This document shows positions 27,675 to 38,237 of a DNA stretch of 64,000 bases, piece by piece. Numbering within the stretch: position 1 is the stretch's first letter; each line of letters begins with the position of its first letter. Made by a program: the position numbers and the translations under genes. The DNA comes from Prolixibacteraceae bacterium. Its GTDB lineage: Bacteria > Bacteroidota > Bacteroidia > Bacteroidales > Prolixibacteraceae. Where the stretch lies: the NCBI GenBank assembly GCA_025210775.1, contig JAOARB010000006.1, positions 62,001-126,000 on the forward strand, given 5' to 3'. The notes under the pieces were generated by a model. The model had not been told where the DNA came from. It searched no databases and saw only the letters and a list, made by a program, of their open reading frames with translations.

Positions 27675-29207
27675 TTAAAGATGAGGATAAGCAACTGGCT
27701 TACCACTCTCTCTATCTAGTGGCGTTTGGGCATCGACTGCTTTCATCTGTCTTACCAAAGCATCACAAAGTTCCTTTGCTTTCTTAGGATGACTATCGAT
27801 AATATTGTTCTTTTCAGAGATGTCCTCCTTTAGGTTGTAAAGCTCTGCTTTGGATTTATCGTAATCGTACAGTAGCTTGTAATCACCTATCCTTATAGAG
27901 GTATAAGGTTTGATATCTCGAAATGAAGAACGAAGATTAAAGTCGGCCCAATAGTGAGGATAGTGCCATATTAGTGGGATATCACGCTTTAACTTCTTTT
28001 TACCACTCCATAGAGGAAGTAATGATACCCCATCCGAATCGTAGCTATCTGGTATCTTAGCCCCTGCAAGTTGGGCAAAAGTAAGAAATAGATCATCCGT
28101 AATTACTGGCGTGTCGACACGCTTCGATTTTATCTTACTTCCCGGTAATGAGACCAACATAGGTATTCTTATTCCTCCTTCATATGCACCCCCTTTACCT
28201 AATCGTAATGGATAACATGAAGTTGCATAAGGACCATCATCTTCATTTCCTCCGTGGGTAACAAGACCACCGTTATCAGAAATAAAGAAGATCGCTGTGT
28301 TCTCTAAAATACCATTATTCTGTAGCGCATCCATCACTCTTCCAAGGCTTGCATCCATACTCTCGACCATCGAAGCATAGCGTGCCTGCGTACGACTGTA
28401 TCCTAAACCAAGATATTTCTGCATCAACTCAGGATGCTCCATTAACGGAGTGTGTAAGGCATAATGAGAAAGATCGATAAAGAAAGGATTCTCTGGATGT
28501 TTTGCTAATGAGTCAATCATATTTACAGCCACTTTAGTCAAAGCATCTGTTAGATATAAGCTATCCTTGTAGAAAGCATCCAATTGAGGTACATGGTGAC
28601 TCGAACCAGGTTCGCCATAAGGTACATAGTAACTAGCAGGATGTCCCGCATGATGTGATGCTACTGAGACATCAAATCCAATATCCTTAGGATGGGCTGC
28701 ATAGCTTCCCTTGTCTCCCAAATGTCCTTTTCCTATAATTGCAGTAAAATACCCTGCACTGTTTAACATCTGAGGCAGTGTCCACTGCGTTTTTTTTATC
28801 CCCGAAACATTCCATTTAGGTACAAGATACTTTTGCTGATTAGGCGATCCATCCTCTTCTCCTGGAATCCAATTAGAGATACGTGTTCGCATTGGATTCT
28901 GACCTGTCATGATAGATGTACGTGTCGGAGAGCATACAGGACTTGACGCATAGGCATCGGTAAATGTGACGCCTGCCTCTGCTAAACGCTCCATGTTAGG
29001 AGTACGATAAAGCCTATTGGTCGGAACCGATTTATCCCAAAAAGGAATTGATGTGTCTTGCCATCCCATGTCATCAACAACAAATAGTAGAATATTGGGA
29101 CGATTCGAATCAGAAGTAATGTGTGTGTGTTTTGCCATGGCTCCCATCGAAGAACATAGCATAGAAGCAGTACATAACTGCATTCCTAATTTCAGTTTAC
29201 TTTTCAT
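27675..29207 (-). CDS. Secreted sulfatase (type I, formylglycine-dependent)
   Basis: About 510 residues from ATG at 29207; the frame's first codon at 29234 is TTG. The signal peptide (MKSKLKLGMQL...GAMA) is followed by RPNILLFVVDDMGWQD, the N-terminal metal-binding strand. The activation motif is CSPTR in SSPVCSPTRTSIMTGQ, where Cys becomes formylglycine after maturation. More sulfatase motifs follow: IIGKGHLGD, FFIDLSHYALHTPL and ISDNGG. It most likely removes sulfate from a polysaccharide in the periplasm. The substrate is unknown; no maturase or other carbohydrate gene sits beside it except nagB. Confidence 0.9.
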   Translation of the reverse strand: MKSKLKLGMQLCTASMLCSSMGAMAKHTHITSDSNRPNILLFVVDDMGWQDTSIPFWDKSVPTNRLYRTPNMERLAEAGVTFTDAYASSPVCSPTRTSIMTGQNPMRTRISNWIPGEEDGSPNQQKYLVPKWNVSGIKKTQWTLPQMLNSAGYFTAIIGKGHLGDKGSYAAHPKDIGFDVSVASHHAGHPASYYVPYGEPGSSHHVPQLDAFYKDSLYLTDALTKVAVNMIDSLAKHPENPFFIDLSHYALHTPLMEHPELMQKYLGLGYSRTQARYASMVESMDASLGRVMDALQNNGILENTAIFFISDNGGLVTHGGNEDDGPYATSCYPLRLGKGGAYEGGIRIPMLVSLPGSKIKSKRVDTPVITDDLFLTFAQLAGAKIPDSYDSDGVSLLPLWSGKKKLKRDIPLIWHYPHYWADFNLRSSFRDIKPYTSIRIGDYKLLYDYDKSKAELYNLKEDISEKNNIIDSHPKKAKELCDALVRQMKAVDAQTPLDRESGKPVAYPHL

Positions 29208-29271
29208 AACCGTGTTTATATTGGTTATCTTCAAAGTAAATAAAAATTGAGAGAATCTCGATTATATGTTA

Positions 29272-29302
29272 ACAAGAGAAGTACAAAATACCTCTCTTGT
29301 TA
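29272..29302 (-). terminator. Possible terminator after nagB
   Basis: AACAAGAGA (29272-29280) / TCTCTTGTT (29294-29302), 13-base loop, directly after the nagB stop. Little T-run on the minus strand. Confidence 0.45.
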
Positions 29303-29316
29303 TAATTGATCCACAT

Positions 29317-30150
29317 CTACCAACCTACATTCTCATTGGTATTCCAAATAGAATCAGGAGCAATGTTATCTTTTTCAATATCTTTAAAATGCTTGTATGT
29401 ACCTACAGTCAACTCATAAGTGGCTGTTTCATCACATACGATCATCGATTGTGCATGCAATTGCAAAGCACTAATGGTCCACATATGGTTCACACCCTCT
29501 TCTACTGCATGACGAAGAGCTCTAGACTTGTTATGTCCAGTGATTAGAATCATAATCTCTTTGGCATCAAGAAGTGTACCGACACCTACTGTAAGGGCTT
29601 TTTTAGGTACTTGATTGATGTCATTATCAAAGAAACGAGAATTGGCAACGATCGTATCATGATTCAACTCTTTATCACGAGTTCTTGATGCAAGAGAAGA
29701 TCCAGGCTCATTAAAGGCAATATGACCATCAACACCAACACCTCCCATAAATAGATCTATACCACCATAAGAACGAATCTTGTTTTCATAACGAAGACAC
29801 TCCTCTTTCATGTTCTCTGCGTTGCCGTTAAGAATATTTACATTCTCCTCTTTTACATCTACATGAGAAAAGAAGTTGTTCCACATAAAAGAGTAATAGC
29901 TCTCAGGATGGGTTTGAGGAATTCCTACATACTCGTCCATATTGAATGTTACCACATTCGCAAAAGAGACTTTACCAGCTTTATGTAATTCAATTAATGC
30001 TTTATATGTTCCAAGAGGGGTTCCTCCTGTAGGAAGGCCTAAAACGAATGGTTTATCTGCTGTAGGTTGCGCATCAGCAATACGCTTAGCAATGTAGTTA
30101 GCACTCCATAGTGCTACACTAGCAGGTTGATCTTGAATAATTAACCTCAT
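29317..30150 (-). CDS. nagB: Glucosamine-6-phosphate deaminase NagB
   Basis: Converts glucosamine-6-phosphate to fructose-6-phosphate and ammonia. The 277 residues match the E. coli-type enzyme closely: [16 protein letters not shown] (about 38-53), [10 protein letters not shown] with the catalytic Asp, [21 protein letters not shown] with Asp-Gly-His, and [12 protein letters not shown]. The C-terminal region is present, so hexameric allosteric behaviour is possible. It is transcribed toward the sulfatase but has its own -7 box upstream. Confidence 0.95.
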   Translation of the reverse strand: MRLIIQDQPASVALWSANYIAKRIADAQPTADKPFVLGLPTGGTPLGTYKALIELHKAGKVSFANVVTFNMDEYVGIPQTHPESYYSFMWNNFFSHVDVKEENVNILNGNAENMKEECLRYENKIRSYGGIDLFMGGVGVDGHIAFNEPGSSLASRTRDKELNHDTIVANSRFFDNDINQVPKKALTVGVGTLLDAKEIMILITGHNKSRALRHAVEEGVNHMWTISALQLHAQSMIVCDETATYELTVGTYKHFKDIEKDNIAPDSIWNTNENVGW

Positions 30151-30189
30151 GTTATTAAAATTTAGTCTTATTGTATGTTTATTTCACTT

Positions 30190-30197
30190 CAAAGATA
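30190..30197 (-). promoter_or_regulatory. -7 promoter box of nagB
   Basis: TATCTTTG on the minus strand, 40 bases before ATG and right after the lrgAB terminator. No clear -33 TTG. Confidence 0.5.
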
Positions 30198-30233
30198 TAA
30201 AAATAGGCTATAGAACATAACTTCTATAGCCTA
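30198..30233 (-). terminator. Rho-independent terminator after lrgB
   Basis: Perfect 12-bp stem TAGGCTATAGAA (30204-30215) / 30222-30233, 6-base loop, then TTTTTAT on the minus strand. Confidence 0.85.
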
Positions 30234-30262
30234 ATTATATATCTCCTTAGTGGTTTAAGACT

Positions 30263-30970
30263 TTATAAAAAAGATAAGATCTTCTCAACCCAAGGAATTA
30301 TTATTGGAGCCAAAATTGCTGTCAAGACTCCATTCATTGCCAATCCTAATGCAGAATATGCACCATGTTGCTCACTCTTAGGTGCGATCTTTGCTGTACC
30401 TAAAGCATGTGAAGCAGTACCAATAGCCATCCCTTGTGATTTGGCACTATGAACACCGATAAATTTCATTAATCCTTCACCGATCATCGCTCCTAGGATC
30501 CCTGTTACCACTACAATACATGCAGTCAAAGCAGGAATACCTCCTAAGGCATCAGACACTCCCATAGCAATAGGTGTAGTCACCGATTTAGGAGCCAACG
30601 AAAGATAAACTTCTCTTGAAGCACCAAACATAAAAGCGATAATCACTACCGAAACAATACCTGAAATACTTCCAAGAATCATGGCAGACATGATACGTTT
30701 CCAATCTTTCTTTATTCTCTCCAACTGTAGATAAAATGGCACCCCCAATGCCACAACAGAAGGATTAAGCCAGAAGCTAATAAACTTTGTTTTCGCATCA
30801 TAATCAGAATACGATATCCCCGTAAGAATCAAAAAGCCAATACATACCCCCACTGATACAAATACTGGATTAAAGATAAAAACAGGAAACTTTTGATACA
30901 GCACTTTAGACAAGATAAATACGATCATTGTAAAAGCGACCAAAAATGAGATACTATTAATAAATTCCAT
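30263..30970 (-). CDS. lrgB: LrgB/CidB-family membrane protein
   Basis: A 235-residue inner-membrane protein with about six to seven hydrophobic helices. It has the LrgB motifs SVTTPIAMGVSDALGGIPALTA (about 133-154) and GTASHALGTAKI (about 185-196). With the preceding LrgA-like protein it forms the holin/antiholin-like pair linked to autolysis control; newer work ties the family to glycolate/pyruvate export. The gap to lrgA is 20 bases, so a single transcript is likely. The role in this lineage is not settled. Confidence 0.88.
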   Translation of the reverse strand: MEFINSISFLVAFTMIVFILSKVLYQKFPVFIFNPVFVSVGVCIGFLILTGISYSDYDAKTKFISFWLNPSVVALGVPFYLQLERIKKDWKRIMSAMILGSISGIVSVVIIAFMFGASREVYLSLAPKSVTTPIAMGVSDALGGIPALTACIVVVTGILGAMIGEGLMKFIGVHSAKSQGMAIGTASHALGTAKIAPKSEQHGAYSALGLAMNGVLTAILAPIIIPWVEKILSFL

Positions 30971-30990
30971 TTTCTTTTCCTCCTTGTTTT

Positions 30991-31326
30991 TTATTTACGT
31001 CCTGCAACCAATCCTGTAACGATCATCACGACAGCGGTACTGATAACTGTCGCCGCTACAATAGGAACCCACTCTTTTTGGATAATATCCCATTGTACCA
31101 TCAATCCAACCCCAGGTGGAATAAAAAAGAAGGCCATATTCTGTATCAAAAAATCACTCGCATCCTTTATCCAATTTAGTTTTACAATCTTAAACTCAAG
31201 ACATAAAACAAGACAAAGCATACCAATGATACTTCCCGGTACTGGTACTCCCAGAACCCATCTTAACCCCTCCCCAAGAGCTAAGAAAGCTAGTATAAAA
31301 GCTAGCTGTGTGAACTTAGTTATCAT
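30991..31326 (-). CDS. lrgA: LrgA/CidA-family membrane protein
   Basis: About 111 residues from ATG at 31326; the first frame codon at 31332 is TTG. Four hydrophobic helices make up almost the whole protein. The family signature is LRWVLGVPVPGSIIGMLCLVL (about 22-42, with the conserved PGS). FFFIPPGVGLM (about 68-78) is also typical. Partner of LrgB downstream in the same operon. Confidence 0.88.
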   Translation of the reverse strand: MITKFTQLAFILAFLALGEGLRWVLGVPVPGSIIGMLCLVLCLEFKIVKLNWIKDASDFLIQNMAFFFIPPGVGLMVQWDIIQKEWVPIVAATVISTAVVMIVTGLVAGRK

Positions 31327-31921
31327 ATGCAATTAAATTTACTTATTTCGTTGGATTAAATATAATATAAAATTGAGAGCACGTGACGGATACAAAATTG
31401 TATTAAAAAACATAAGTGTCATTAAACAAATGTAATCCCCTCCCATAGAGCCAACACTATCACAGTATCGGTGTCTTGTTAATGTTATTAAACAGATAAA
31501 CGTTTACAATAATTTAGCTTATATTGCGAAAGTTTGTAATGGCAAAAGCTATGTTTAATAAATCTAAATAAGACTCTAATAAACCATCTCTAAAGCGTCT
31601 CTTTTTAGAGGTGTTTCTAAAATGGGAAGACAAAAATAGTGTAAAAAAATGAATCATCTACAAACAAGATATTGCTTTGTGGTAGTGAAATATATATTTA
31701 AGATCTTTCTAAATCGCACATATCAATTACTACACATAAAGTCCCTCATACATAAAAGAGTAACACTATAATCCTACAAAAGATCACATAAAAAAGTCTA
31801 CGCTATTCTCAATCATGCAAGACAGTTCGTCTTATTTCTATGAAAACATACATACGCAGAAACAAAAAAAAGTGCCTTATAAATAAGACACTTTTTTAAA
31901 ATATGACACGTAGAGTAGTCA
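31327..31921. other. Gene-free region between lrgA and gltD
   Basis: About 595 bases upstream of lrgA and downstream of gltD. It contains the gltD terminator (31864-31897) and a small hairpin near 31588-31610 (CTCTAAA/TTTAGAG) without a T-run. A TATATTGC box at about 31519 on the plus strand points into non-coding DNA. No ORF, tRNA or repeat seen. A small RNA cannot be excluded. Confidence 0.5.
31864..31897 (-). terminator. Rho-independent terminator after gltD
   Basis: AAAAAAGTG-C-CTTAT pairs with ATAAG-A-CACTTTTTT across a 2-base loop, with a T-run on the minus strand. Confidence 0.85.
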
Positions 31922-33340
31922 TTATGCTTCGGAAAAGAAAGCATCAATATTTTCTGCAGCATCGCGACCACTTTTCATGGCTCTTACCACCAAACTTGCC
32001 CCTGTGGTTACATCACCAGCAGCAAATACGTGATCTTGACTTGTTTGACTTGCATCAGACAAAACATTACCTCGTGCGTCTAACGATACATCTAACTCTT
32101 TTAATAAACCTTTATGAATAGGACTTACAAATCCCAATGCTAAAAATACAATATCAACATCTAGCACTTCTTCTGTTCCCTTTACTTCTACAGGAACCAT
32201 GCGTCCATCGACCTTTTTCCATTCTACTTGAACGACCTCCACTTGTTTGATCTCTCCATTTTCACCTTTAAAACTCTTAGTCGAAAGACTCCAACGACGT
32301 TCACACCCCTCTTTATGAGAGCTTGAAGTTCTAAGAACATTAGGCCAATAAGGCCATGGATTATTCTCTTCTCGTGACTCACTTGGTTTAGGCATAATCT
32401 CTATCTGTAATACAGATTTAGCTTTCTGACGAATAGAAGTACCGACACAATCGGATCCAGTATCACCACCACCGATAACCAATACATTCTTACCTTTAGC
32501 AGAAATTCGATCACTCTTTTCAATAGTCTCCCCAGCAACCACTTTATTTTGTTGCTTAAGAAAGTCCATTGCAAAATATATTCCATCAAGATCACGACCC
32601 TCCACCTCTAGATCACGAGGTTTCATGGCACCACAAGCAAGAAGTACAGCATCAAAAGATTTCTTCAACTCCGCACCTGTAATATCTACACCGACATTTA
32701 CATTAGCCTCAAACTGAATTCCCTCAGACTTCAAAATAGATAGACGTCTATCTATAATCTTTTTATTCAATTTAAAATCTGGAATACCATAGCGAAGAAG
32801 ACCACCAAAAGTGTCATCCTTTTCGTAAACAGTCACTTCATGTCCTGCTTGATTAATCCAATAAGCGGCAGTAAGTCCCGCAGGGCCTGAACCAATAACA
32901 GCTACTTTCTTTCCACTTCTAAAAGAAGGTTTAGAAGGAACGACATATCCTAGCTCAAAAGCTTTCTCTACAACAGAGGCTTCGTTTTCTCGGATCGTTA
33001 CCGCTTCATCATGTATAGCCAAGACACAAGATTTCTCACAAAGCGCAGGACAAACCCTTCCAGTGAATTCTGGGAAAGGGTTAGTCGATGTAAGAATTTG
33101 GTACGCTTCTTTATAATTTCCTTTATAGATAGCATCCTGCCACTCTGGCGTTTTACTACCTACAGGACAAGCCCAGTGACAGAATGGTACACCACAATCC
33201 ATACAACGAGAAGCTTGTAGCTTTCTGTCCTTTTCATCGAGAGTCTGTTCCACCTCTCCATAATCAGATATTCTTTCTAAGACAGGGCGATAGCCACTCT
33301 CTTTTCTTTCTATTTCTATAAAACCTTTTGGATTTCCCAT
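31922..33340 (-). CDS. gltD: Glutamate synthase small subunit GltD
   Basis: NADPH-oxidising, FAD and Fe-S subunit that passes electrons to GltB. At 472 residues it has the N-terminal ferredoxin-like Cys clusters CMDCGVPFCHWACPVGS (about 42-58) and CPALCEKSCVLAI (about 97-109). The FAD-binding motif is VAVIGSGPAGLTAAYWI (about 146-162), and the NADPH motif is VLVIGGGDTGSDCVGT (about 285-300). The C-terminal FAD strand is HVFAAGDVTTGASLVVRAM. It lies 51 bases downstream of gltB in one operon. Confidence 0.96.
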   Translation of the reverse strand: MGNPKGFIEIERKESGYRPVLERISDYGEVEQTLDEKDRKLQASRCMDCGVPFCHWACPVGSKTPEWQDAIYKGNYKEAYQILTSTNPFPEFTGRVCPALCEKSCVLAIHDEAVTIRENEASVVEKAFELGYVVPSKPSFRSGKKVAVIGSGPAGLTAAYWINQAGHEVTVYEKDDTFGGLLRYGIPDFKLNKKIIDRRLSILKSEGIQFEANVNVGVDITGAELKKSFDAVLLACGAMKPRDLEVEGRDLDGIYFAMDFLKQQNKVVAGETIEKSDRISAKGKNVLVIGGGDTGSDCVGTSIRQKAKSVLQIEIMPKPSESREENNPWPYWPNVLRTSSSHKEGCERRWSLSTKSFKGENGEIKQVEVVQVEWKKVDGRMVPVEVKGTEEVLDVDIVFLALGFVSPIHKGLLKELDVSLDARGNVLSDASQTSQDHVFAAGDVTTGASLVVRAMKSGRDAAENIDAFFSEA

Positions 33341-33391
33341 AACTTTTTCATTTTAAATCGTTTCACTTACTTTGGTTGCTTTTTCATGATT

Positions 33392-36300
33392 CTATTCATG
33401 ACGACTAGGATCATCTTCTGCCAACTGAAGCTTTCGATTCAGTTCAGCAAGCTTCATCTCATTTAAAACTTTCTTATACTCTAATGGTATTACTTTCACA
33501 AACTTAGGCAAGCACTCTTCCCAGTTAGAAAGAATATTGGCAGCCAAAGCACTCTGTGTATAGTCCATATGACTACTAATAAGTTCCTGCAACTCTCTAA
33601 TATCCACCTTATCCTCAACAGGACTAAGCTCCACTAGACCTTTATTACAGAAATACTCAAAATCACCATTTTGGTCATATACATAAGCAATACCACCACT
33701 CATACCAGCACCGAAATTCTTTCCTGTTTCACCAAGAACGACAACACGTCCGCCGGTCATATACTCACAACAGTGATCTCCACTACCCTCAACAACTGCT
33801 TTGGCTCCTGAGTTACGAACAGCAAATCTTTCACCTGCAATACCTCGGATATAGACCTCACCACTAGTGGCTCCATAAAGTGTCGTATTACCGACAATAA
33901 TATTCTCCTCTGGAACAAAAGTCGATCCTGAAGGAGGAACAACAATCACACGACCTCCAGATAGTCCTTTTCCAAGATAATCATTAGAATCACCATGTAA
34001 TCTAAAAGTAATTCCTTTAGCAAGGAAAGCACCAAAACTCTGTCCCGCAGAACCATGGAAAATTGAATGTATTGTATTGTCTGGCAATCCCTCTTCTCCA
34101 TACATTTTAGAGATCTCTCCAGATAACATCGCACCAACAGTACGATCTGTATTCTGAACAGGGAAATCAAACCAAACTAAATCTTTATTTTTAATTGACT
34201 TTTTAGCCTTCTCAACCATTTGTGTATCCAACAGCTTAGAGTAGTCTCTATCCATAGAGTGTGTGTTATGGATATCGAAAGCATCTGCTTCTTTTGGAAC
34301 ATACAATAGTTTAGAGAAATCCACTCCATCCATCTTCCAATTCTTTAGACTCTCATCTATCTCAAGAAGATCGGCACGACCTACGATCTCATCAAAAGAT
34401 CTAAAACCAAGTTCTGCTAAATTCTCACGAATCTCTTCTGCGATAAATGTAAAGAAGTTAATCACATTCTGTGACTTACCTAAGAAACGTTTACGCAACT
34501 CTTCGCTTTGTGTTGCAATACCTGCAGGACATGTATTCAAGTGACACTTACGCATCATCACACAACCCAATACAATCAAAGCAGAAGTAGAGAAACCAAA
34601 TTCCTCAGCCCCTAAAAGAGCCAACTTAACTACGTCTGTACCATTTTTCAATTGACCATCTGCCTGAAGCTTGATACGACCACGAAGGTTGTTCATCACC
34701 AATGTTTGTTGTGTCTCTGCAACCCCCATCTCTACAGGCAATCCTGCATGCTTTATTGAACTCATAGGAGAAGCACCAGTACCACCATCAGATCCACTAA
34801 TCACAATAAGATCTGAATGGGCTTTAGAAACCCCTGCAGCAATAGTACCGACACCCACTTCAGAAACCAGCTTAACTGAAATCTTAGCTTTAGGGTTTGT
34901 ACATTTTAAATCATATATCAATTGAGACAAATCCTCAATAGAGTAGATATCATGGTGTGGTGGTGGAGATATCAAAGTAATACCAGGAGTTGAATTACGA
35001 GTCTTCGCAATAATCTTATTCACCTTAAATCCTGGCAACTGTCCTCCCTCACCTGGTTTTGCTCCTTGAGCTACTTTAATTTGTAACTCATCGGCATTCA
35101 CCAAATAGTTGTTTGTCACACCAAAACGACCCGACGCAATCTGTTTGATAGCACTACGCGTGTTTTTTTCGAAACGTGCAGGATCCTCTCCTCCTTCACC
35201 CGTATTACTACGACCTCCGATGGTATTCATCGCAATGGCTAATGCTTCGTGTGCTTCTTTAGAAATCGAACCGTAAGACATCGCACCAGTAACGAAACGT
35301 TTCATGATATTCTCAACAGGTTCCACTTCTGAGATATCAATTGGATTCTTCTTCCACTTAAGAAGCCCACGAACAAAAGCAGGTTTGGCATTTTCTTCAT
35401 CTACAAGACGGCTATATTTCTTATAGATATCATAGTCATTTACTTTTGTTGCCCATTGTAATAGACCGATGGTTTGAGGATTCCAAGCATGATGTTCTCC
35501 ACCTTTACGGTAAGCAAACACCCCACTTGATTTTGGTATAAAGCTAGAATCACCTTCATCAAAAGCATCATTATGGAAATGGATGATCTCTTTATAGATC
35601 TCATCAAATGAAATTCCACCAATACGCGAAGGAGTTCCTTTAAAAAATTTATTAATAATCTCGTCTCCAATACCGACTGCTTCAAACAGTTGTGCCCCAT
35701 GATAAGAGCGCAAAGTAGAGATACCCATCTTAGAAAGCACCTTTAACAATCCTGCATCAATAGACTTAATATAGTTTTTACGCGCTTCGGCATAATCCTT
35801 ATTAATCTCACCATTAGAGATCATCTCATTGATCGAAGCGAAAGACAAGTAAGGATTAATGGCACTGGCACCATACCCAACCAATAGAGCAAAATGCATT
35901 ACTTCTCTTGGTTCAGCACTCTCCACGATTAGTGCCACCTGCATACGTTTCTTTTTCTCAATTAGATAGTGATGAACCGCAGATGTAGCAAGCAAAGAAG
36001 GGATAGGAGCTTGATCAGGACTAATAAATCTATCCGAAAGGATAATAAAATTCTTATTCTGATCGACAGCCTCTTCTGCTTTCTGTAACATCAAGTCAAT
36101 GGCTTTTTTCATTCCCTCTACGCCTTCCGCTTTAGGAAATACCATTGGTATAATAGCGTGTGTAAACGAATCATGTTTTAAATCCTTGATTTTACCCAAA
36201 TCAGTATTGGTCATAATCGGACTATCAAACTTAACCAATTTACAATGGTCTGGCGTATCCTCTAAGATATTGGTACTTAACGATCCAATATAGTTAGTTA

Positions 36301-37909
36301 AAGACATCACCAATCCTTCACGAATAGGGTCGATAGGTGGATTCGTTACCTGAGCGAATAACTGTCTAAAATAAGAGAATAGACGTTGTGGCTTCTCTGA
36401 GAACACAGCAAAAGGCACATCATTACCCATAGAGCCCGTAGGTTCTTTTCCTGTTTCCACCATCGGCTTTAATACCTGCTGTAGATCTTCTTTAGAATAA
36501 CCAAAAGTCTTAGAGTAGATATCATACTCTTTGCCCATACTAGAAGGAACACGTTGTTTTACTTCCAGTTCATCCATCATCAAACGATTCTCCTTCAACC
36601 AATTCACATAAGGATAACGACGAGACAAGTCAGCCTTCACCTCTTTATCAGGAATAATAATTCCTAACTTGGTATCCACCAAAAGAAGTTTACCAGGACG
36701 CAAACGCCCTTTCATCTTGATATCTTCTGCAGGGAAAGTTTGTACTCCAACCTCTGAACCCATCACAATCATATCGTTCTTTGTGATCACATAACGAGAA
36801 GGACGCAAACCATTACGGTCAAGCGTACCACCGATATAACGACCATCAGAGAAGACAATAGAAGCTGGTCCATCCCACGGCTCCATCAAAGTCGAGTGGT
36901 ATTCATAGAAACCTTTCAAACTATCAGGGATAGGATTTTTCTCACTAAAGGATTCTGGGATTAACATACACATTGAATGGGGCAAAGAACGACCATTCAT
37001 ATGTAGAAATTCCAATGTATTATCTAAAGAAGCAGAATCCGATTTACCCGGTTCCACTACAGGATATAATTTCTTAATATCATCACCAAATACTTCAGAT
37101 TTAAACAAGCTTTCTCTAGCCCCCATCCAAAGACGATTACCTTTTACCGTATTAATCTCACCATTATGAGCCATCATACGGAAAGGTTGTGCCAAATCCC
37201 ATGTAGGGAAAGTATTGGTACTAAAACGACTATGCACCAAAGCAATAGCACTCTTAAAATCAGGATCTTTTAGATCTTTATAGTAGTCACGTAACTGGTC
37301 TGGTGTTAACATCCCTTTATAGATGATCACCTTAGAAGACAAACTACACACATAAAAAGCCTCAGCCTCTTTAAGCGAAGAGCTACGTATTTCCTCTTCG
37401 GCTTGTTTACGCACAAGGTAAAGTTTACGTTCAAGCACATCTCTCTCTTCATCCGCAGCATAAAAAACTTGCTGAATAGAAGGCTCTGTACGAGATGCAA
37501 TTTCTCCTACACAACGATGTTCAACAGGAACATCACGCCAAGTGATTAGCTCTAACCCTTCAGCTTGTGCATATTTATTCATCACCTCTTTACAAAGCGA
37601 TGCTTCTTTCTCATCGTTTGGCAAGAAAACCAAACCTGTTCCATACCTTCCTTCTTCTTGAGGAACATCAATTCCTTTAGATAGATAAAAGCTATGTGGT
37701 ACTTGCAGAAGAATTCCAGCCCCATCACCCGTTTGGTTATCTGAACTTGTTGCCCCTCGGTGATCCATATTACGAAGTACAACGAGACCTCTTTCGACAA
37801 TATCATGGGATGGCACACCTTTTATATGTGCTACAAATCCAATTCCACATGCGTCATGTTCATGAACAGGATCATAAAGACCCTGGGCTTTAGGTAATCT
37901 TCTCTGCAT
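33392..37909 (-). CDS. gltB: Glutamate synthase large subunit GltB
   Basis: Makes two glutamates from glutamine and 2-oxoglutarate. At 1505 residues it is full length. The N-terminal type II glutamine amidotransferase starts with catalytic Cys21 (HDACGIGFVAHIKG), presumably exposed by removal of a 20-residue propeptide. A central domain comes next, then the FMN/synthase barrel with the 3Fe-4S ligands CVMMRKCHLNTC. A C-terminal GXGXG beta-helix closes the protein (GGRVVVLGETGKNFGAGMSGG). It is the first gene of gltBD, with a well-formed promoter about 130 bases upstream. Confidence 0.97.
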   Translation of the reverse strand: MQRRLPKAQGLYDPVHEHDACGIGFVAHIKGVPSHDIVERGLVVLRNMDHRGATSSDNQTGDGAGILLQVPHSFYLSKGIDVPQEEGRYGTGLVFLPNDEKEASLCKEVMNKYAQAEGLELITWRDVPVEHRCVGEIASRTEPSIQQVFYAADEERDVLERKLYLVRKQAEEEIRSSSLKEAEAFYVCSLSSKVIIYKGMLTPDQLRDYYKDLKDPDFKSAIALVHSRFSTNTFPTWDLAQPFRMMAHNGEINTVKGNRLWMGARESLFKSEVFGDDIKKLYPVVEPGKSDSASLDNTLEFLHMNGRSLPHSMCMLIPESFSEKNPIPDSLKGFYEYHSTLMEPWDGPASIVFSDGRYIGGTLDRNGLRPSRYVITKNDMIVMGSEVGVQTFPAEDIKMKGRLRPGKLLLVDTKLGIIIPDKEVKADLSRRYPYVNWLKENRLMMDELEVKQRVPSSMGKEYDIYSKTFGYSKEDLQQVLKPMVETGKEPTGSMGNDVPFAVFSEKPQRLFSYFRQLFAQVTNPPIDPIREGLVMSLTNYIGSLSTNILEDTPDHCKLVKFDSPIMTNTDLGKIKDLKHDSFTHAIIPMVFPKAEGVEGMKKAIDLMLQKAEEAVDQNKNFIILSDRFISPDQAPIPSLLATSAVHHYLIEKKKRMQVALIVESAEPREVMHFALLVGYGASAINPYLSFASINEMISNGEINKDYAEARKNYIKSIDAGLLKVLSKMGISTLRSYHGAQLFEAVGIGDEIINKFFKGTPSRIGGISFDEIYKEIIHFHNDAFDEGDSSFIPKSSGVFAYRKGGEHHAWNPQTIGLLQWATKVNDYDIYKKYSRLVDEENAKPAFVRGLLKWKKNPIDISEVEPVENIMKRFVTGAMSYGSISKEAHEALAIAMNTIGGRSNTGEGGEDPARFEKNTRSAIKQIASGRFGVTNNYLVNADELQIKVAQGAKPGEGGQLPGFKVNKIIAKTRNSTPGITLISPPPHHDIYSIEDLSQLIYDLKCTNPKAKISVKLVSEVGVGTIAAGVSKAHSDLIVISGSDGGTGASPMSSIKHAGLPVEMGVAETQQTLVMNNLRGRIKLQADGQLKNGTDVVKLALLGAEEFGFSTSALIVLGCVMMRKCHLNTCPAGIATQSEELRKRFLGKSQNVINFFTFIAEEIRENLAELGFRSFDEIVGRADLLEIDESLKNWKMDGVDFSKLLYVPKEADAFDIHNTHSMDRDYSKLLDTQMVEKAKKSIKNKDLVWFDFPVQNTDRTVGAMLSGEISKMYGEEGLPDNTIHSIFHGSAGQSFGAFLAKGITFRLHGDSNDYLGKGLSGGRVIVVPPSGSTFVPEENIIVGNTTLYGATSGEVYIRGIAGERFAVRNSGAKAVVEGSGDHCCEYMTGGRVVVLGETGKNFGAGMSGGIAYVYDQNGDFEYFCNKGLVELSPVEDKVDIRELQELISSHMDYTQSALAANILSNWEECLPKFVKVIPLEYKKVLNEMKLAELNRKLQLAEDDPSRHE

Positions 37910-38043
37910 AATATCTAGTTTTTACGTATTTTTAGAAAACGGATATAAGATTCATGGTAACGTCTATTTATGAAGAAAAAGTAATCAACAAGTAAAGATT
38001 ACAATTGTTAAGTATAAAGACAGTATTATTCAGAATCTGTAAG

Positions 38044-38073
38044 CAAATATACATATCAAAGATAAATCTACAA
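38044..38073 (-). promoter_or_regulatory. Bacteroidota-type promoter of gltBD
   Basis: On the minus strand TTG (38073-38071), 19 bases, TATATTTG (38051-38044) followed by C. This is an exact consensus with ideal spacing. A second, overlapping TATCTTTG lies at 38064-38057. The leader would be about 128 bases. Confidence 0.7.
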
Positions 38074-38221
38074 ATAGACACCTAACTAAATGCAACGTAC
38101 AGGACATATTCATCACCTTAACATTTGCAATAAATCCCGATTAATCAAGCAGTTACAAACACATTAATTAATTGTTAACAAAAACGACTTTCTATTTACA
38201 TTTTGACACCTACAACAAATT

Positions 38222-38237
38222 AAGCTGTCATTATGCA
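38222..38237. repeat. 16-bp motif, copy 1
   Basis: AAGCTGTCATTATGCA, identical to 40951-40966 upstream of dnaK. Here it lies about 185 bases upstream of the predicted gltB transcription start and has no matching inverted half. Confidence 0.6.
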
